A stretch of 46,119 bases of DNA from Pseudoxanthomonas sp. GTDB lineage: Bacteria; Pseudomonadota; Gammaproteobacteria; Xanthomonadales; Xanthomonadaceae. Positions 29,655 through 39,861 of the stretch are shown here, piece by piece. A program made the position numbers and the translations under genes. Location: the NCBI RefSeq assembly GCF_002863005.1, contig NZ_PKDG01000020.1, positions 1 to 46,119 on the forward strand, read 5' to 3'. The notes under the pieces are model-generated. The model was not told the origin of the DNA. It did no database searches and worked only from the letters and a program-made list of their open reading frames with translations. The number at the start of each line of letters is the position of its first letter. Positions within the stretch are counted from its first letter, which is position 1.

Positions 29655-29816
29655 AAGACGGTGCGCAAGCTGGAAGGCGATCAGATCGAGAAGGTGCTGC
29701 GGGAAGGTGCGCATGCCGGTCTGCAGCGCGCGATGGAGTCCATGGTGGCGTCGGCGGAGCTGCTGGCCTCGGTGTCGAAGATCACCGCGGCGCAGAAGCC
29801 GCGCAAGAAGCGCTGA
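29655..29816 (+). pseudogene. in-frame 53-codon continuation past the TAG, possible severed C-terminus
   Basis: Directly behind the TAG the same frame reads KTVRKLEGDQIEKVLREGAH... and ends ...AQKPRKKR before TGA. It is a plausible amphipathic helix with a basic tail. ...FPEPD-[stop]-KTVRKLEG reads as continuous protein if TAG were GAG (Glu). It could instead be a separate small gene from the GTG at 29661 (51 residues), but no ribosome site is evident. A one-base nonsense change in an otherwise roughly 580-residue protein, or readthrough, is the simplest explanation. Confidence 0.5.
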
Positions 29817-29861
29817 GCGGGAACGCGGGACATCGGCCGATGCCGGTGTCCCGCGGCTGGA

Positions 29862-32225
29862 TCAGGACTTGTCGCGGGCGCGGGCGAACGCCGCGGCCAG
29901 CGCGTTGTCCGCCGGCGCAGCGGTCGTCTTCGCGGGTAACGGACCACGCCGCGGGTCGCGCGGATTGCCTCGGTCCGGTCCGCGTGGCGGACGCGGGTCA
30001 CTGTTGCGGGCCTCGCGCGGCTCCTGCGGCGCGGGCGCATCGTCCAGGCGGCGGGTCAGCGCGATGCGCTTGCGGGCCACATCGACCTCCAGCACCTTGA
30101 CCTTGACGATATCGCCCGCCTTCACCACCTCGCGCGGGTCCTTCACGTAGCGGTCGGCAAGCGCCGAGATATGGATCAGGCCGTCCTGGTGCACGCCGAT
30201 GTCGACGAACGCACCGAACGCAGCCACGTTGCTGACCACGCCTTCCAGGATCATGCCCTCGCGCAGGTCCTTGATGTCCTCCACGCCGTCCGCGAAGCGC
30301 GCTGCCTTGAATTCGGGACGCGGATCGCGACCGGGCTTCTCCAGCTCCTTCAGGATGTCGCGAATGGTCGGTACGCCGAACTTCTCGTCGGTGTACTGCT
30401 CGGGCTTCACTCCACGCAGGAAGACGATGTCGCCCACGATCTGCTTCACCTGCCGGCCGCTGCCGGCCAGGATGCGCTCCACCACCGGATAGGCTTCCGG
30501 ATGCACGGACGAGGCATCCAGCGGCTCGTCGCCATCGGCGATGCGCAGGAAGCCGGCGCACTGCTCGAAAGTCTTCTCGCCCAGGCGTGGCACGCCGAGC
30601 AGCGCCTTGCGCGTGCGGAACGCACCATGCTCGTCGCGAAAGCGCACGATGTTTCCGGCCACCGTCGACGACAGCCCGGACACGCGCGTCAGCAGCGCGG
30701 CCGAGGCGGTGTTCACGTCCACGCCCACGGCGTTCACGCAGTCCTCCACCCGCGCATCGAGAGCGCGCGCCAGGCGGAACTGGTCCACGTCATGCTGGTA
30801 CTGGCCCACGCCAATGGCCTTGGGCTCGATCTTCACCAGCTCCGCGAGCGGATCCTGCAGGCGGCGCGCGATCGACACCGCACCGCGGATGCTGACATCG
30901 AGATCGGGGAATTCCTTCGACGCGAACTCCGATGCCGAGTACACCGACGCCCCCGCCTCGCTGACGACGATCTTGTCCATCTTCAGTTCCGGCGCCTGCT
31001 TGATCAGGTCGCCCGCGAGCTTGTCGGTTTCGCGGCTGGCGGTGCCGTTGCCGATCGCGATCAGGTCCACCTTGTGCTTGGCGCACAGCGCACGCAGCAC
31101 GTGCAGCGATTGATCCCACTGGCGCTTGGGTTCGTGCGGATAGATGGTGGCGTGGTCGACCAGCTTGCCGGTGCGGTCCACCACCGCGACCTTCACGCCG
31201 GTGCGCAGGCCCGGGTCGAGGCCAAGCACGGCCTTAGGCCCCGCAGGCGCTGCCAGCAGCAGGTCCTTCAGGTTGTCGCCGAACACCGCGATGGCCTCGG
31301 CTTCGGCCTTCTCGCGCGCCTGGTTGAACAGGTCCAGCAGCAGGTGCATGTGCAGCTTGGCGCGCCACGTCAGGCGGCAGGCATCCAGCAACCACTTGTC
31401 GGCGGCGCGGCCCTGCGCCGACACGCCGGCATGCACGGCCACGCGTCCCTCGGCCTGCAGGTGGCCCGCCTCGGCCTCCATGCCGGGGTCGAGATCGAGC
31501 AACAGGATCTCTTCGCGACGAGCACGGAACAGCGCAAGCAGGCGGTGTGAGGGGATCTTCGCCAGCGACTCGGCGTGGTCGAAATAATCGCGGTACTTCG
31601 CGCCTTCGTTCTCCTTGCCCTGCGCGACCTTGGCGCGGATCACGCCGACATCGGTCATCCAGGCGCGCAGTTCGCCCACCAGTGCTGCGTTCTCGCCCCA
31701 GCGCTCCATCAGGATGGCGCGCGCACCGTCGAGGGCGGCCTTCGCATCGGCCACGCCCTTGTCGGCATCGACATACGCGGCGGCCGCGACCTCCGGCACC
31801 TGTGTGGGATCGGCAAGCAGGCCGTCGGCGAGCGGCTCCAGGCCGGCTTCGCGCGCAATCTGCGCACGCGTGCGGCGCTTGGGCTTGTACGGCAGGTAGA
31901 GGTCTTCCAGCCGCGCCTTGCTGTCGGCGCCCTCGATCTCGGCGCGCAGTTCGTCGGTCAGCTTGCCCTGCTCGTCGATGCTGGCGAGCACGGCGGCGCG
32001 ACGGTCTTCCAGCTCACGCAGGTAGGTCAGGCGCACTTCGAGGTTGCGCAACTGGGTGTCGTCGAGCCCGCCGGTGACTTCCTTGCGGTAGCGGGCGATG
32101 AAGGGCACGGTGGCGCCTTCGTCGAGCAGCGCGATGGCGGCCTTGGCCTGCGCGGTCTGGGCGCCGATCTCGGCAGCGATGGTGGCGGCGATGTGCTGGG
32201 CGATCTGGGGATTGCGGTCTTGCAT
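29862..32225 (-). CDS. tex: Tex family RNA-binding transcription accessory protein
   Basis: The protein has 787 residues. The N-terminal helical region includes [21 protein letters not shown]. The YqgF/RNase H-like domain (about 325-455) has [25 protein letters not shown]. Helix-hairpin-helix motifs (about 480-560) include [25 protein letters not shown]-terminal S1 RNA-binding domain (about 645-720) reads [34 protein letters not shown]. Tex affects transcription, toxin expression and stress survival in several bacteria. The tail is Pro/Arg-rich. It is convergent with the unknown gene at 28074-29816 and divergent from pip. Confidence 0.97.
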   Translation of the reverse strand: MQDRNPQIAQHIAATIAAEIGAQTAQAKAAIALLDEGATVPFIARYRKEVTGGLDDTQLRNLEVRLTYLRELEDRRAAVLASIDEQGKLTDELRAEIEGADSKARLEDLYLPYKPKRRTRAQIAREAGLEPLADGLLADPTQVPEVAAAAYVDADKGVADAKAALDGARAILMERWGENAALVGELRAWMTDVGVIRAKVAQGKENEGAKYRDYFDHAESLAKIPSHRLLALFRARREEILLLDLDPGMEAEAGHLQAEGRVAVHAGVSAQGRAADKWLLDACRLTWRAKLHMHLLLDLFNQAREKAEAEAIAVFGDNLKDLLLAAPAGPKAVLGLDPGLRTGVKVAVVDRTGKLVDHATIYPHEPKRQWDQSLHVLRALCAKHKVDLIAIGNGTASRETDKLAGDLIKQAPELKMDKIVVSEAGASVYSASEFASKEFPDLDVSIRGAVSIARRLQDPLAELVKIEPKAIGVGQYQHDVDQFRLARALDARVEDCVNAVGVDVNTASAALLTRVSGLSSTVAGNIVRFRDEHGAFRTRKALLGVPRLGEKTFEQCAGFLRIADGDEPLDASSVHPEAYPVVERILAGSGRQVKQIVGDIVFLRGVKPEQYTDEKFGVPTIRDILKELEKPGRDPRPEFKAARFADGVEDIKDLREGMILEGVVSNVAAFGAFVDIGVHQDGLIHISALADRYVKDPREVVKAGDIVKVKVLEVDVARKRIALTRRLDDAPAPQEPREARNSDPRPPRGPDRGNPRDPRRGPLPAKTTAAPADNALAAAFARARDKS

Positions 32226-32379
32226 TGCGTCCGTACTGGAAAACCCGATGCACCGGGTGGGACCCGGATTGTGGCAACGGTTGGCCGCGCGGGAAACGGG
32301 TTGACACGCGCGCCCGATGCGGGCTGACGGACGGGGCGCCGCTGGCTATGCTCGGACACCCCGCGAGGACCCCCTGCCC

Positions 32380-33324
32380 ATGCGCACGCTGTATCCCGAG
32401 ATCGCGCCGTACCGCACGCACCGGCTTGCCGTCGATGCCCTGCACACGCTCCATGTGGAGGAATGCGGGAATCCGGACGGCATCCCCGTGATCTTCCTGC
32501 ACGGCGGCCCGGGCGCGGGCCTGTCGCCGGTGCATCGGCGCTTCTTCGATCCGGCACGCTACCGCATCGTCCTGTTCGACCAGCGCGGTACCGGCCAGTC
32601 GACGCCGTTCGGCGAGCTGCGCGACAACACCACCGCGCACCTGGTCGCGGACATCGAAGCCGTGCGTGCGCTCGCGGGAATCGAGCGCTGGCTGGTATTC
32701 GGCGGCTCGTGGGGTTCGACGCTGGCGCTGGCCTACGCGCAGGCGCACCCCGCGCGTGCGACCGGGGTGATCGTGCGCGGCGTCTACCTCGGCCGCGAAG
32801 AGGAGAACCGCTGGTTCAACGAGGCCGACGGCGGGGCGCGCTGGGTGTTTCCGGAACGCTGGGCGCGCTACGAGGCGCATATCCCCGCGGAAGAACGCAG
32901 CACGATGATAGAGGCGTACTGGCGCCGCATGGACGATCCCGACGCGGCCATCGCCATGGCCGCCGCACAGGCGTGGCTGGGCTGGGAAGACGGTGCGGCC
33001 ACGCTGCTGCACGACCCGGATGCCACGTCGGACGAAGATCCCGCAAGGGTCCTGGCCAAGGCACGGATCGAAGCGCATTACTTCCGCCACAACGCCTTTC
33101 TCGCGCATGGACAGTTGCTACGCGACATCGACCGCATCCGCCACCTGCCCGGTGTGATCGTCCAGGGCCGCTACGACATCATCTGCCCGCCGCGCAGTGC
33201 CTGGGACCTCGCACAGGCCTGGCCTGAAGCACGCCTGGAGATGGTGCTGGCCGGCCACGGCGCCACCGAGCCGGCGATCACCGATGCGCTGGTTCGCGCA
33301 ACGGATGCGTTCGCGGATCGCTGA
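32380..33324 (+). CDS. pip: proline iminopeptidase
   Basis: The protein has 314 residues from the ATG giving MRTLYPEIAPYRTHRLAVDALHTLHVEECGNPDG, the family N-terminus. It is an S33 alpha/beta hydrolase that removes N-terminal proline. HGGPGAGLSPVHRRFFDP forms the oxyanion region (about 45), GGSWGSTLALAYA carries the nucleophile Ser (near 110), GRYDIICP the Asp (near 265) and AGHGATEPA the His (near 294). No signal peptide is present, so it acts in the cytoplasm. It starts 154 nt from the divergent tex gene. Confidence 0.96.
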   Translation: MRTLYPEIAPYRTHRLAVDALHTLHVEECGNPDGIPVIFLHGGPGAGLSPVHRRFFDPARYRIVLFDQRGTGQSTPFGELRDNTTAHLVADIEAVRALAGIERWLVFGGSWGSTLALAYAQAHPARATGVIVRGVYLGREEENRWFNEADGGARWVFPERWARYEAHIPAEERSTMIEAYWRRMDDPDAAIAMAAAQAWLGWEDGAATLLHDPDATSDEDPARVLAKARIEAHYFRHNAFLAHGQLLRDIDRIRHLPGVIVQGRYDIICPPRSAWDLAQAWPEARLEMVLAGHGATEPAITDALVRATDAFADR

Positions 33325-33330
33325 AACGAA

Positions 33331-33356
33331 GACGGGCCGCGCAAAGGCGGCCCGTC
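33331..33356. terminator. hairpin between convergent pip and OmpA-like gene
   Basis: GACGGGCCGC and GCGGCCCGTC form a 10-bp stem. On the minus strand it is followed by the weak T-rich stretch TTCGTTTC, so it may end the OmpA-like message and possibly pip as well. Confidence 0.6.
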
Positions 33357-33379
33357 GGACAGGCGAGATGCAAACGTGC

Positions 33380-34054
33380 TTACGAACGGACCGGCAGCAC
33401 GCGGACCTCGACGCGACGGTTCGCGGCACGACCTGCATCGGTATCGTTGCTGGCGATGGGATAGCGCTTGCCCATGCCGACGATCTCGAAACGCTCGCGC
33501 TGCAGGCCCTGGCCGATCAGATAGTTGCCCACCGCCGCCGCACGCTGTTCGGACAGGCGCTGGTTGACGGCCTCGGAGCCGATGCTGTCGGTATGGCCGC
33601 TGACTTCCACGATGGTCTGGTTGTACTCGCGCAGCGTGGCCGCCACGTTGTTGAGCGCAGGATAGAACTGCGACTTCAGGTCGGCCTTGCCGAAGTCGAA
33701 GGTCACGCCATCCGGCAGGTTGAGCTTGATGACGTCGCCATCGCGGCTGACATCGATGCCGGTACCGGCGGTCTGGCGGCGCAGTTCGGCTTCCTGGCGG
33801 TCCTGGTAGGCGCCGATCGAGCCGCCCGCGATGCCGCCGACGCCTGCGCCGACCAGCGCACGCTGGCGACGTTCGGTGGCATCACCACCACTGAGCAGGC
33901 CTGCGACGGCACCGATGCCGGCGCCGATCAGCGCACCATTGCGGGTGCGGTTGGGATCGTTCGGATCATTGGTCTGGCCGGTGTAGCTGGCGCAGCCGCC
34001 CAGCATCGTCACGGTGAGCGCCGCGAGGGCGCCGGTCTTGAGCATCGCGTTCAT
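33380..34054 (-). CDS. OmpA family lipoprotein (YiaD-like)
   Basis: The protein has 224 residues. The lipoprotein signal MNAMLKTGALAALTVTMLGGC gives Cys21 as the lipidated residue. A glycine-zipper region (about 40-80, NGALIGAGIGAVAGLL and ALVGAGVGGIAGGSIGAY) may enter or span a membrane. The OmpA peptidoglycan-binding domain follows (about 110-220, VTFDFGKADLKSQFYPALNNVA, VSGHTDSIGSEAVNQRLSEQR, NDTDAGRAANRRVEVRV). It ties the outer membrane to the cell wall. It is unrelated in layout to the MotB-like protein at 23094, which has a membrane anchor instead of a lipid. Confidence 0.93.
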   Translation of the reverse strand: MNAMLKTGALAALTVTMLGGCASYTGQTNDPNDPNRTRNGALIGAGIGAVAGLLSGGDATERRQRALVGAGVGGIAGGSIGAYQDRQEAELRRQTAGTGIDVSRDGDVIKLNLPDGVTFDFGKADLKSQFYPALNNVAATLREYNQTIVEVSGHTDSIGSEAVNQRLSEQRAAAVGNYLIGQGLQRERFEIVGMGKRYPIASNDTDAGRAANRRVEVRVLPVRS

Positions 34055-34158
34055 GGGTATCTCCTGGGTGGCATGCGGATGGAACGGGGCGCAAGCCTAA
34101 CCAGCGAAATGTTTACATCACGCGATTTGCGCCCTGTTCATTCAGGTGCCGGCGGGGA

Positions 34159-35619
34159 TCAGTCGACCAACGCTTGGGCCGCCGGGGCATCCAGCGTCTG
34201 CTCCCAGTCCCCCATCAACGACAGATAGAGCAGCTTGTCGAATTCCGGACCGAACCGGCGGATGACCGCATCGGGGTCCGGAATCAGCTTGGCATCGGCG
34301 ATCAGCCCGAAATGCACCCGGCCGTTGTAGCTCAGGATGGAAATGCCCAGTCCGATGGACCCCGTCTGCGGCACCCAGAACATCATGTCCCGCAGGCGAG
34401 CGCCCCCCATGTACAACGGTTGCTGCGGGCCGGGCACATTGGTCGCCACGGCCGTCGCCTTGCGCGAGAACAACTCGAGCGCCACGCCCTGGATGGCCGC
34501 CGGCGCCATGCCCAGTGCCGCAAGAAGGCCAAAGGCAACAATGGCTTGCCGTGAATTCTTGAGGTCGCGCATGCACTCGGCCACCCGCTCTAGACGGCGG
34601 ATCGGGTTGTCCTCGCCCACGGGCAGATCCAGGAACACCAGGCCGAAGTGGTTGCCCAGCTTGCGGGCGTGCTCCAGCGGACGCAGGTTCACCGGTACGG
34701 TGGCGCGCAGGCTGACGCCATCGAGCTGTTCCCCGCGCTCCAGCATGTAGCTGCGCAGGGCGCCGGCGGCGGCCGCCATCAATACGTCGTTGACCGTGCA
34801 GTCGCAGGCGCGCCCGACCGCCTTCACTTCTTCCAGGTCCAGCGGTTCCGCCCACGCGACCCGCTTGCTGACGCCAAGCTTGCCGCGCAGCAGCGTGGGT
34901 GGATCGTCGGACAGCGACAGCGCATGCAGCAGCTCGCGACCGATCTCGCCGCCCTCCTTCGCCAGCATGGTCGCCAGCGTCGGGTCCTGCATCATCTCCA
35001 TGCCCTTGCCCAGCACCTTGCCGCCGATCTGCACGTAACGGTCGATGGCGCCGACGCGGCGCACGACCTCCGCGCCGTCCTTCTTGAGCCAGGCCGAACG
35101 CAGGTCCTTGCCCGTGTCGGGCTTGCGGCTGGTATCGGTGAGCGACAACAGCACCTGCACCAGCGCGATGCCATCGGCGTAGCTGTGGTGGATGCGGGCC
35201 ACCAGTGCGGAGCCGGTGCCGTAGCGCTCGATCAGGTGGAACTGCCAGAGCGGCTTGGTCTTGTCGAGCGGCGTCGATGCCATCTGGCTGGTGAAGCGCT
35301 CGAGGGCCTTCTTCTCCGACTTCGGATCATGCCGACCCGGCAGGGCCGAAATGCGCACGTGCCAGTCGAGATCGAAGTCCGGGTCGGTCACCCACGAAGC
35401 ACCTGCCGGCGTATCTACCGCCTTCTGCAGGAAGCGCGGATAGGCGAGGAAGCGCTTCTTGATCACCTGTTTCAGCCGATCCAACGTCATCGGCTCGTCG
35501 AACATCAGCACGCCGGTGATCATCATCGGATTTGTCGGCCGGCACATCCGCAACCAGGCGGTGTCCACCCGCGACATCGGCTCGCGACGCGGCTTCGCCG
35601 ACGCCTTTTTCGTGGCCAT
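34159..35619 (-). CDS. wax ester synthase/diacylglycerol O-acyltransferase (WS/DGAT)
   Basis: The protein has 486 residues from the ATG giving MATKKASAKPRREPMSRVDTAWLR, supported by GGAGG about seven nt upstream. The catalytic motif HHxxxDG is present as IHHSYADGIALV (near 140), and the family motif NVPGPQQPLYMGGARL with FWVPQTGSIGLGISILSYNGRV lies near 395-430. It esterifies fatty acyl-CoA to fatty alcohols or diacylglycerol to make storage lipids. Whether this organism stores such lipids cannot be told from the window. The Lys/Arg-rich N-terminus may help membrane contact. Confidence 0.93.
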   Translation of the reverse strand: MATKKASAKPRREPMSRVDTAWLRMCRPTNPMMITGVLMFDEPMTLDRLKQVIKKRFLAYPRFLQKAVDTPAGASWVTDPDFDLDWHVRISALPGRHDPKSEKKALERFTSQMASTPLDKTKPLWQFHLIERYGTGSALVARIHHSYADGIALVQVLLSLTDTSRKPDTGKDLRSAWLKKDGAEVVRRVGAIDRYVQIGGKVLGKGMEMMQDPTLATMLAKEGGEIGRELLHALSLSDDPPTLLRGKLGVSKRVAWAEPLDLEEVKAVGRACDCTVNDVLMAAAAGALRSYMLERGEQLDGVSLRATVPVNLRPLEHARKLGNHFGLVFLDLPVGEDNPIRRLERVAECMRDLKNSRQAIVAFGLLAALGMAPAAIQGVALELFSRKATAVATNVPGPQQPLYMGGARLRDMMFWVPQTGSIGLGISILSYNGRVHFGLIADAKLIPDPDAVIRRFGPEFDKLLYLSLMGDWEQTLDAPAAQALVD

Positions 35620-35678
35620 GCGTACCCTCCTCTCCCGCGCCGAGTGAAGCATGCGGCGGCGAAAGGCGTCAACGCGGC

Positions 35679-37097
35679 TCAGTCACCGGTCTTGCGGTAT
35701 GCAGCCAGTGCGCCGTCGCGCCCGGCGGCCAGGTCCACGATGGGATGGCGCGGGTACCCGCGGCCGCGCTTGGCCAGCAACTCGGGGGTCTCCCATGGCG
35801 CGAAGCGCGCAGGTACGGGGATGTCGGCCAGTTCCGGCACCCATCGGGCGATGTAGCTTCCCTTGGGATCGAACTTCTCCGCCTGCGTCACCGGGTTGAA
35901 CACGCGGAAATACGGGGCGGCGTCGGCACCGGTCCCGGCCGTCCATTGCCAGCCCAGCGTGTTGTTGGCGAGGTCGGCATCGACCAGCGTGTCCCAGAAC
36001 CAGTGGGCTCCGTGCAGCCAGTGGTAGCGCAGGTGCTTGGTCAGGTAGCTGGCGACGACCATGCGCACGCGGTTGTGCATGTAGCCCGTGGCCCACAGTT
36101 CGCGCAGGCCGGCATCGATGATCGGCACGCCGGTGCGTCCCCGCTGCCACGCCTCCAGCGAGTCGGGGTCCACCTTCGCCCAGTCGAAGTGCTCGAAACG
36201 CGGATTGAGATTCTTCGTGGTGGTCTGCGGGAAGTGGTGCAGCAGGTGGTAAGCGAACTCGCGCCAGCCCAGCTCACGGATGTAACCGTCCATGTCCGCG
36301 CTGTTGGCGGCAGTACGCACGCGCTCCAGCTCCGCCACGATGCGCCAGGGCGCGATCTCGCCGAAGTGCAGATGGGGCGACAGGCGCGAGGTACCGACAC
36401 GGTCCGGCCGGTCGCGGTCGCTGCGGTAGCCGTTGAGCGCGCCGTCGATGAAGACGTCCAGTGCGTCGCGCGCGCCGGCCTCGCCGGGCGTCCAGACGTC
36501 CCAGAAGCCTGCATCCCATCCCCGTCGCGGCGTCAGCCGCAAGGCATCCAGCGCGTCGCCGCCGGGCCCATCGTCGAGGGGCGGCAACCGTGAGGGCGCA
36601 TTCCACAGGGCGGGCGTGCGCAACAAGGTGAGTGCCGTCCGCCAGAAGGGCGTGAATACCTTGTACGGCTGGCCCTGCTGAGTCGCGATGTCCCAGGGTT
36701 CGATCAGCAGGCTGCCGTTGAAGCTTTCGGCCTGCAGGCCCTGCTCACGCAATGCCTTCTTTAGCGCAGCGTCGCGCGGCTGCGTGGCAGGTTCGTACTT
36801 CCGGTTCCAGAACACAGCGGTTGCGCCGGATGCCGCGACCAGGTCGTGCAGCACCTGCTCGCTGGGTCCCTGCCGGATCACCAGGCGGGAACCGCGCCGA
36901 CGCAGATCGCCATCCAGCGCCATCAAGGCGTGATGCAACCACGCCTGCGAGGCGGCACCCGGTGGCCATTCGCCTTCCTCGGCGGGGGCATGCACGTAGA
37001 CCGGAATCGGGGTGAATCCCTCCTCCACCGCGGCCCGCAAAGCCGGGTTGTCATCCAGGCGCAGGTCGTGGCGGAACCAGACGATGGCGTTGGGCAT
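35679..37097 (-). CDS. phrB: deoxyribodipyrimidine photolyase
   Basis: The protein has 472 residues from the ATG giving MPNAIVWFRHDLRLDDNPAL. It repairs cyclobutane pyrimidine dimers using blue light. The N-terminal antenna-binding domain spans about 1-130. The FAD domain has HLHFGEIAPWRIV, GVPIIDAGLRELWATGYMHNRVRM and DLANNTLGWQWTAGTGADAAPYFRVFNPVTQ with the Asn and the tryptophans typical of CPD photolyases. It ends close behind the WS/DGAT start (59 nt). Confidence 0.96.
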   Translation of the reverse strand: MPNAIVWFRHDLRLDDNPALRAAVEEGFTPIPVYVHAPAEEGEWPPGAASQAWLHHALMALDGDLRRRGSRLVIRQGPSEQVLHDLVAASGATAVFWNRKYEPATQPRDAALKKALREQGLQAESFNGSLLIEPWDIATQQGQPYKVFTPFWRTALTLLRTPALWNAPSRLPPLDDGPGGDALDALRLTPRRGWDAGFWDVWTPGEAGARDALDVFIDGALNGYRSDRDRPDRVGTSRLSPHLHFGEIAPWRIVAELERVRTAANSADMDGYIRELGWREFAYHLLHHFPQTTTKNLNPRFEHFDWAKVDPDSLEAWQRGRTGVPIIDAGLRELWATGYMHNRVRMVVASYLTKHLRYHWLHGAHWFWDTLVDADLANNTLGWQWTAGTGADAAPYFRVFNPVTQAEKFDPKGSYIARWVPELADIPVPARFAPWETPELLAKRGRGYPRHPIVDLAAGRDGALAAYRKTGD

Positions 37098-37128
37098 GCA
37101 GTCGGATCGCTGGGAAGGGCTGCGGCGT

Positions 37129-38325
37129 TTACGCAACGGGCCCGGCAGCGGATGCAGCGTTCCCGTACTCGCGCGGAATGCGGGCATTGAGTCCGGTGAG
37201 GATTTCGTAGGGGATCGTCCCCGCCGCCTGCGCCACCGCTTCGCACGGGATGGTTTCGGCGCCTTGCCGGCCGATCAGCACCACTTCGTCTTCGTTGTAG
37301 GCGCTCCCGCCCGGGCCCAGATCGACCATGAACTGGTCCATGCAGACGCGACCGATGATCGGATGGCGCTCGCCCCGCACCAGGACCTCGCCACGCGACG
37401 ACAGCGAGCGCGGATAACCGTCGCCATACCCTATCGGCACGGTGACCACGCGCGTGTCGCTCGTGGCCGTCCATGTGGCGCCGTAGCTGACCGTCCGGCC
37501 CGCCCTGACCACCTTGAAGTAAACGACTTTCGAGACCAGCGACAGCGCCGGTCGCAGCGCCACCGTCGGCCGCGAGGCGGGATCGGGCATCACGCCGTAC
37601 AGCGCGATGCCGGGTCGTACCATGTCCAGGCAGGTCTCGGGAAAGTGCAGCACACCGCCGGAGTTGGCCAGGTGCCGGATCGGCATCGGCGCACCGATCC
37701 TGTCGAAGTGTCCGCACGCGTGCAGGAAACGCTGCAACTGCTCGCGCGTCATCGGCGAGGCAGGATCGTCCGCGCACGCCAGATGCGAGTAGATGCCCTT
37801 CACGGTGCACCAGGGCGACGCCACGGCGGCCTCGATGAAGCCGCCGGCGTTCTCGCTGTGCACGCCGATGCGCTCCATGCCGGTATCGATCTTCAGGTGC
37901 ACTACCGCCCCGCGCCCGGTTGCCTCCGCGGCCGCCTCGACCTGCCGCAGCTTGGCGATCGACGAGACCGTCACTTCCAGATCGCACGCCAGGAACTGGC
38001 TGACCTGCGGCGCATGGATTCCCCCCATCACGAGGATAGGCACAGTCACGCCTGCACGCCGCAGGACCAGGCCTTCCTCGACCAGCGCAACACCAAGTTG
38101 TCCGATGCCCTCGGACTGCAGCTGTAGTGCCACGGGCACCAGCCCGTGCCCGTAGGCGTTCGCCTTGACGATGCCCATCACCGGCGCCCCGGCATGCGCC
38201 TGCAGCGCGCGGAAATTGTGGCCGATTGCCTCTAGATCCACGCGGATGCGCGTGGGTCGGTCGTTGGCTTCCGGGCGGAGGGCGGCCGCGGGATCCGTCA
38301 CGTCGGGGAATTCAGGTCCTGGCAT
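37129..38325 (-). CDS. alr: alanine racemase
   Basis: The protein has 398 residues. It makes D-alanine for peptidoglycan. The PLP lysine is in MGIVKANAYGHGLVPVA (near 54). The second catalytic base is the Tyr in RTVSYGATWTATSD (near 285). DMVRPGIALYG and VCMDQFMVDLG are further family motifs. The N-terminus seems about 20 residues longer than in E. coli (PGPEFPDVTDPAAALRPEAN before DRPTRIRVDLEAI), so a later start is possible. It is followed by phrB after 31 nt and preceded by dnaB, an order also seen in E. coli (dnaB-alr). Confidence 0.96.
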   Translation of the reverse strand: MPGPEFPDVTDPAAALRPEANDRPTRIRVDLEAIGHNFRALQAHAGAPVMGIVKANAYGHGLVPVALQLQSEGIGQLGVALVEEGLVLRRAGVTVPILVMGGIHAPQVSQFLACDLEVTVSSIAKLRQVEAAAEATGRGAVVHLKIDTGMERIGVHSENAGGFIEAAVASPWCTVKGIYSHLACADDPASPMTREQLQRFLHACGHFDRIGAPMPIRHLANSGGVLHFPETCLDMVRPGIALYGVMPDPASRPTVALRPALSLVSKVVYFKVVRAGRTVSYGATWTATSDTRVVTVPIGYGDGYPRSLSSRGEVLVRGERHPIIGRVCMDQFMVDLGPGGSAYNEDEVVLIGRQGAETIPCEAVAQAAGTIPYEILTGLNARIPREYGNAASAAGPVA

Positions 38326-38367
38326 GCCGCGATTGTAGCGGCGCCGGGCTTAGGACCGCAGCGGCGG

Positions 38368-39768
38368 CTACTCGAACGCACCGATGTTGTCGTGGCTCAG
38401 GTTGTCGAAACGCGTGTATTCGCCGAAGAACCGCAGCTTGCACGAACCCGTCGGACCCGAACGCTGCTTGCCGATGATGATCTCGGCCAGGCCTTTGTCC
38501 GGCGAGGTTTCCTTGTTGTAGTAATCGTCGCGGTAGATGAAGACGATCATGTCGGCGTCCTGCTCGATGGCTCCGGATTCGCGCAGGTCGGCCATCACCG
38601 GACGCTTGTCGGTGCGCGTTTCCAGCGAGCGGTTGAGCTGCGACAGCGCGATCACCGGGACGTTGAGCTCCTTCGCCAGGCCCTTCAGCGAGCGCGAGAT
38701 CTCGGAAATCTCGGTGGCGCGGTTCTCGTTGTTGCCGGGTACCGACATCAGCTGCAGATAGTCGATGACGATGAGGCCGAGGTCGTGCTCGCGCTTCAGC
38801 CGGCGCGCCTTCGATCGCAACACGTCCGGCGACAGGCCCGGCGTATCGTCGATGAAGACCTTGGCCTGGTCCTTGAGGATGCGGATGGCGCTGGTCACGC
38901 GGCTCCAGTCCTCATCCTCCAACTGGCCGGTGCGCAGGCGCGTCGCGTTGATGCGCCCCACGGAGGAAATCAGGCGCATGGCGAGCTGGCCGGCCGACAT
39001 TTCCATCGAGAACACCGCGACGGCCTTCTTCGACTTGATGGCGGCGTATTCGGCGATGTTCAGCGCGAACGTGGTCTTGCCCATGGCCGGGCGCGCGGCC
39101 AGGATCACCAGGTCGGTAGGCTGCAGGCCCGCCGTCATCATGTCGAATTCGGTGTAGCCGGTCGGCAGTCCGGTGACCGTGCCGCCGCTCTCCGACCGCA
39201 CGCGCAGGACTTCGAACGCATCCTTCAGCGCGTCGTTCATCGCCACGAAGTCGGTGCGTCCGCGCGCGCCCTGTTCGGCGATGGCGAACACCTTCTGCTC
39301 GGCGACGGCCAGCATCTCGTCGCTTTCCTTGCCATCGGGCTGGAAGGCGTCGTTGACGATCTCGGTGCCGACCTCGATCAGCTGCCGCATCACCGCCTTG
39401 TCGCGGACGATCTCCGCATAGGCGGTGATGTTGGCGGCCGACGGCGTGGTGCTGGCCAGTTCGACCAGGTAGGCGCCGCCGGCGATGAGTTCCATCTGGC
39501 CCTGCGATTCGAACCACTCGCCCAGCGTCACCGCGTCGAACGGACGGTTCCTTTCTGCCAGTTCGCCGATGGCCCGGTAAATCAGCTGATGATCGCGCCG
39601 GTAGAAATCATTCGGCGTCAGCTTGTCGTTGATGCGGTCGTAGGCTTCCGGCGCCAGCATCAGGCCACCGAGCACCGCCTGTTCCGCCTCGATGGAGTTC
39701 GGCGGCACGCGCAGTTGTTCGATGCGCGAATCGTGCGGATCCTGGCGAAAGTTGGTGCGTGCTGACAT
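38368..39768 (-). CDS. dnaB: replicative DNA helicase DnaB
   Basis: The protein has 466 residues from the ATG giving MSARTNFRQDPHDSR. The N-terminal helical domain (about 20-125, SIEAEQAVLGGLMLAPEAYDRI) and the RecA-like C-terminal domain (about 180-460) are complete. Walker A is ARPAMGKTTFALN (near 216), Walker B DLGLIVIDYLQLM (near 320), with the arginine-finger region beyond. It is the hexameric 5'-3' helicase of the replication fork. No intein interrupts it. A perfect DnaA box lies 94 nt upstream. Confidence 0.98.
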   Translation of the reverse strand: MSARTNFRQDPHDSRIEQLRVPPNSIEAEQAVLGGLMLAPEAYDRINDKLTPNDFYRRDHQLIYRAIGELAERNRPFDAVTLGEWFESQGQMELIAGGAYLVELASTTPSAANITAYAEIVRDKAVMRQLIEVGTEIVNDAFQPDGKESDEMLAVAEQKVFAIAEQGARGRTDFVAMNDALKDAFEVLRVRSESGGTVTGLPTGYTEFDMMTAGLQPTDLVILAARPAMGKTTFALNIAEYAAIKSKKAVAVFSMEMSAGQLAMRLISSVGRINATRLRTGQLEDEDWSRVTSAIRILKDQAKVFIDDTPGLSPDVLRSKARRLKREHDLGLIVIDYLQLMSVPGNNENRATEISEISRSLKGLAKELNVPVIALSQLNRSLETRTDKRPVMADLRESGAIEQDADMIVFIYRDDYYNKETSPDKGLAEIIIGKQRSGPTGSCKLRFFGEYTRFDNLSHDNIGAFE

Positions 39769-39861
39769 GGGCGTGGCGAACTCCTGCGGCGCATGCGGGG
39801 CGAGCGCCAGCACGGCCGGTCATGGTAGGCAGTCCATGCCCAGGGGTGTTGCAGATAAGTG

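Noticed and set aside
38368..39768. An intein in dnaB, a frequent insertion site.
   Set aside because: The Walker A region is continuous and the length is normal.
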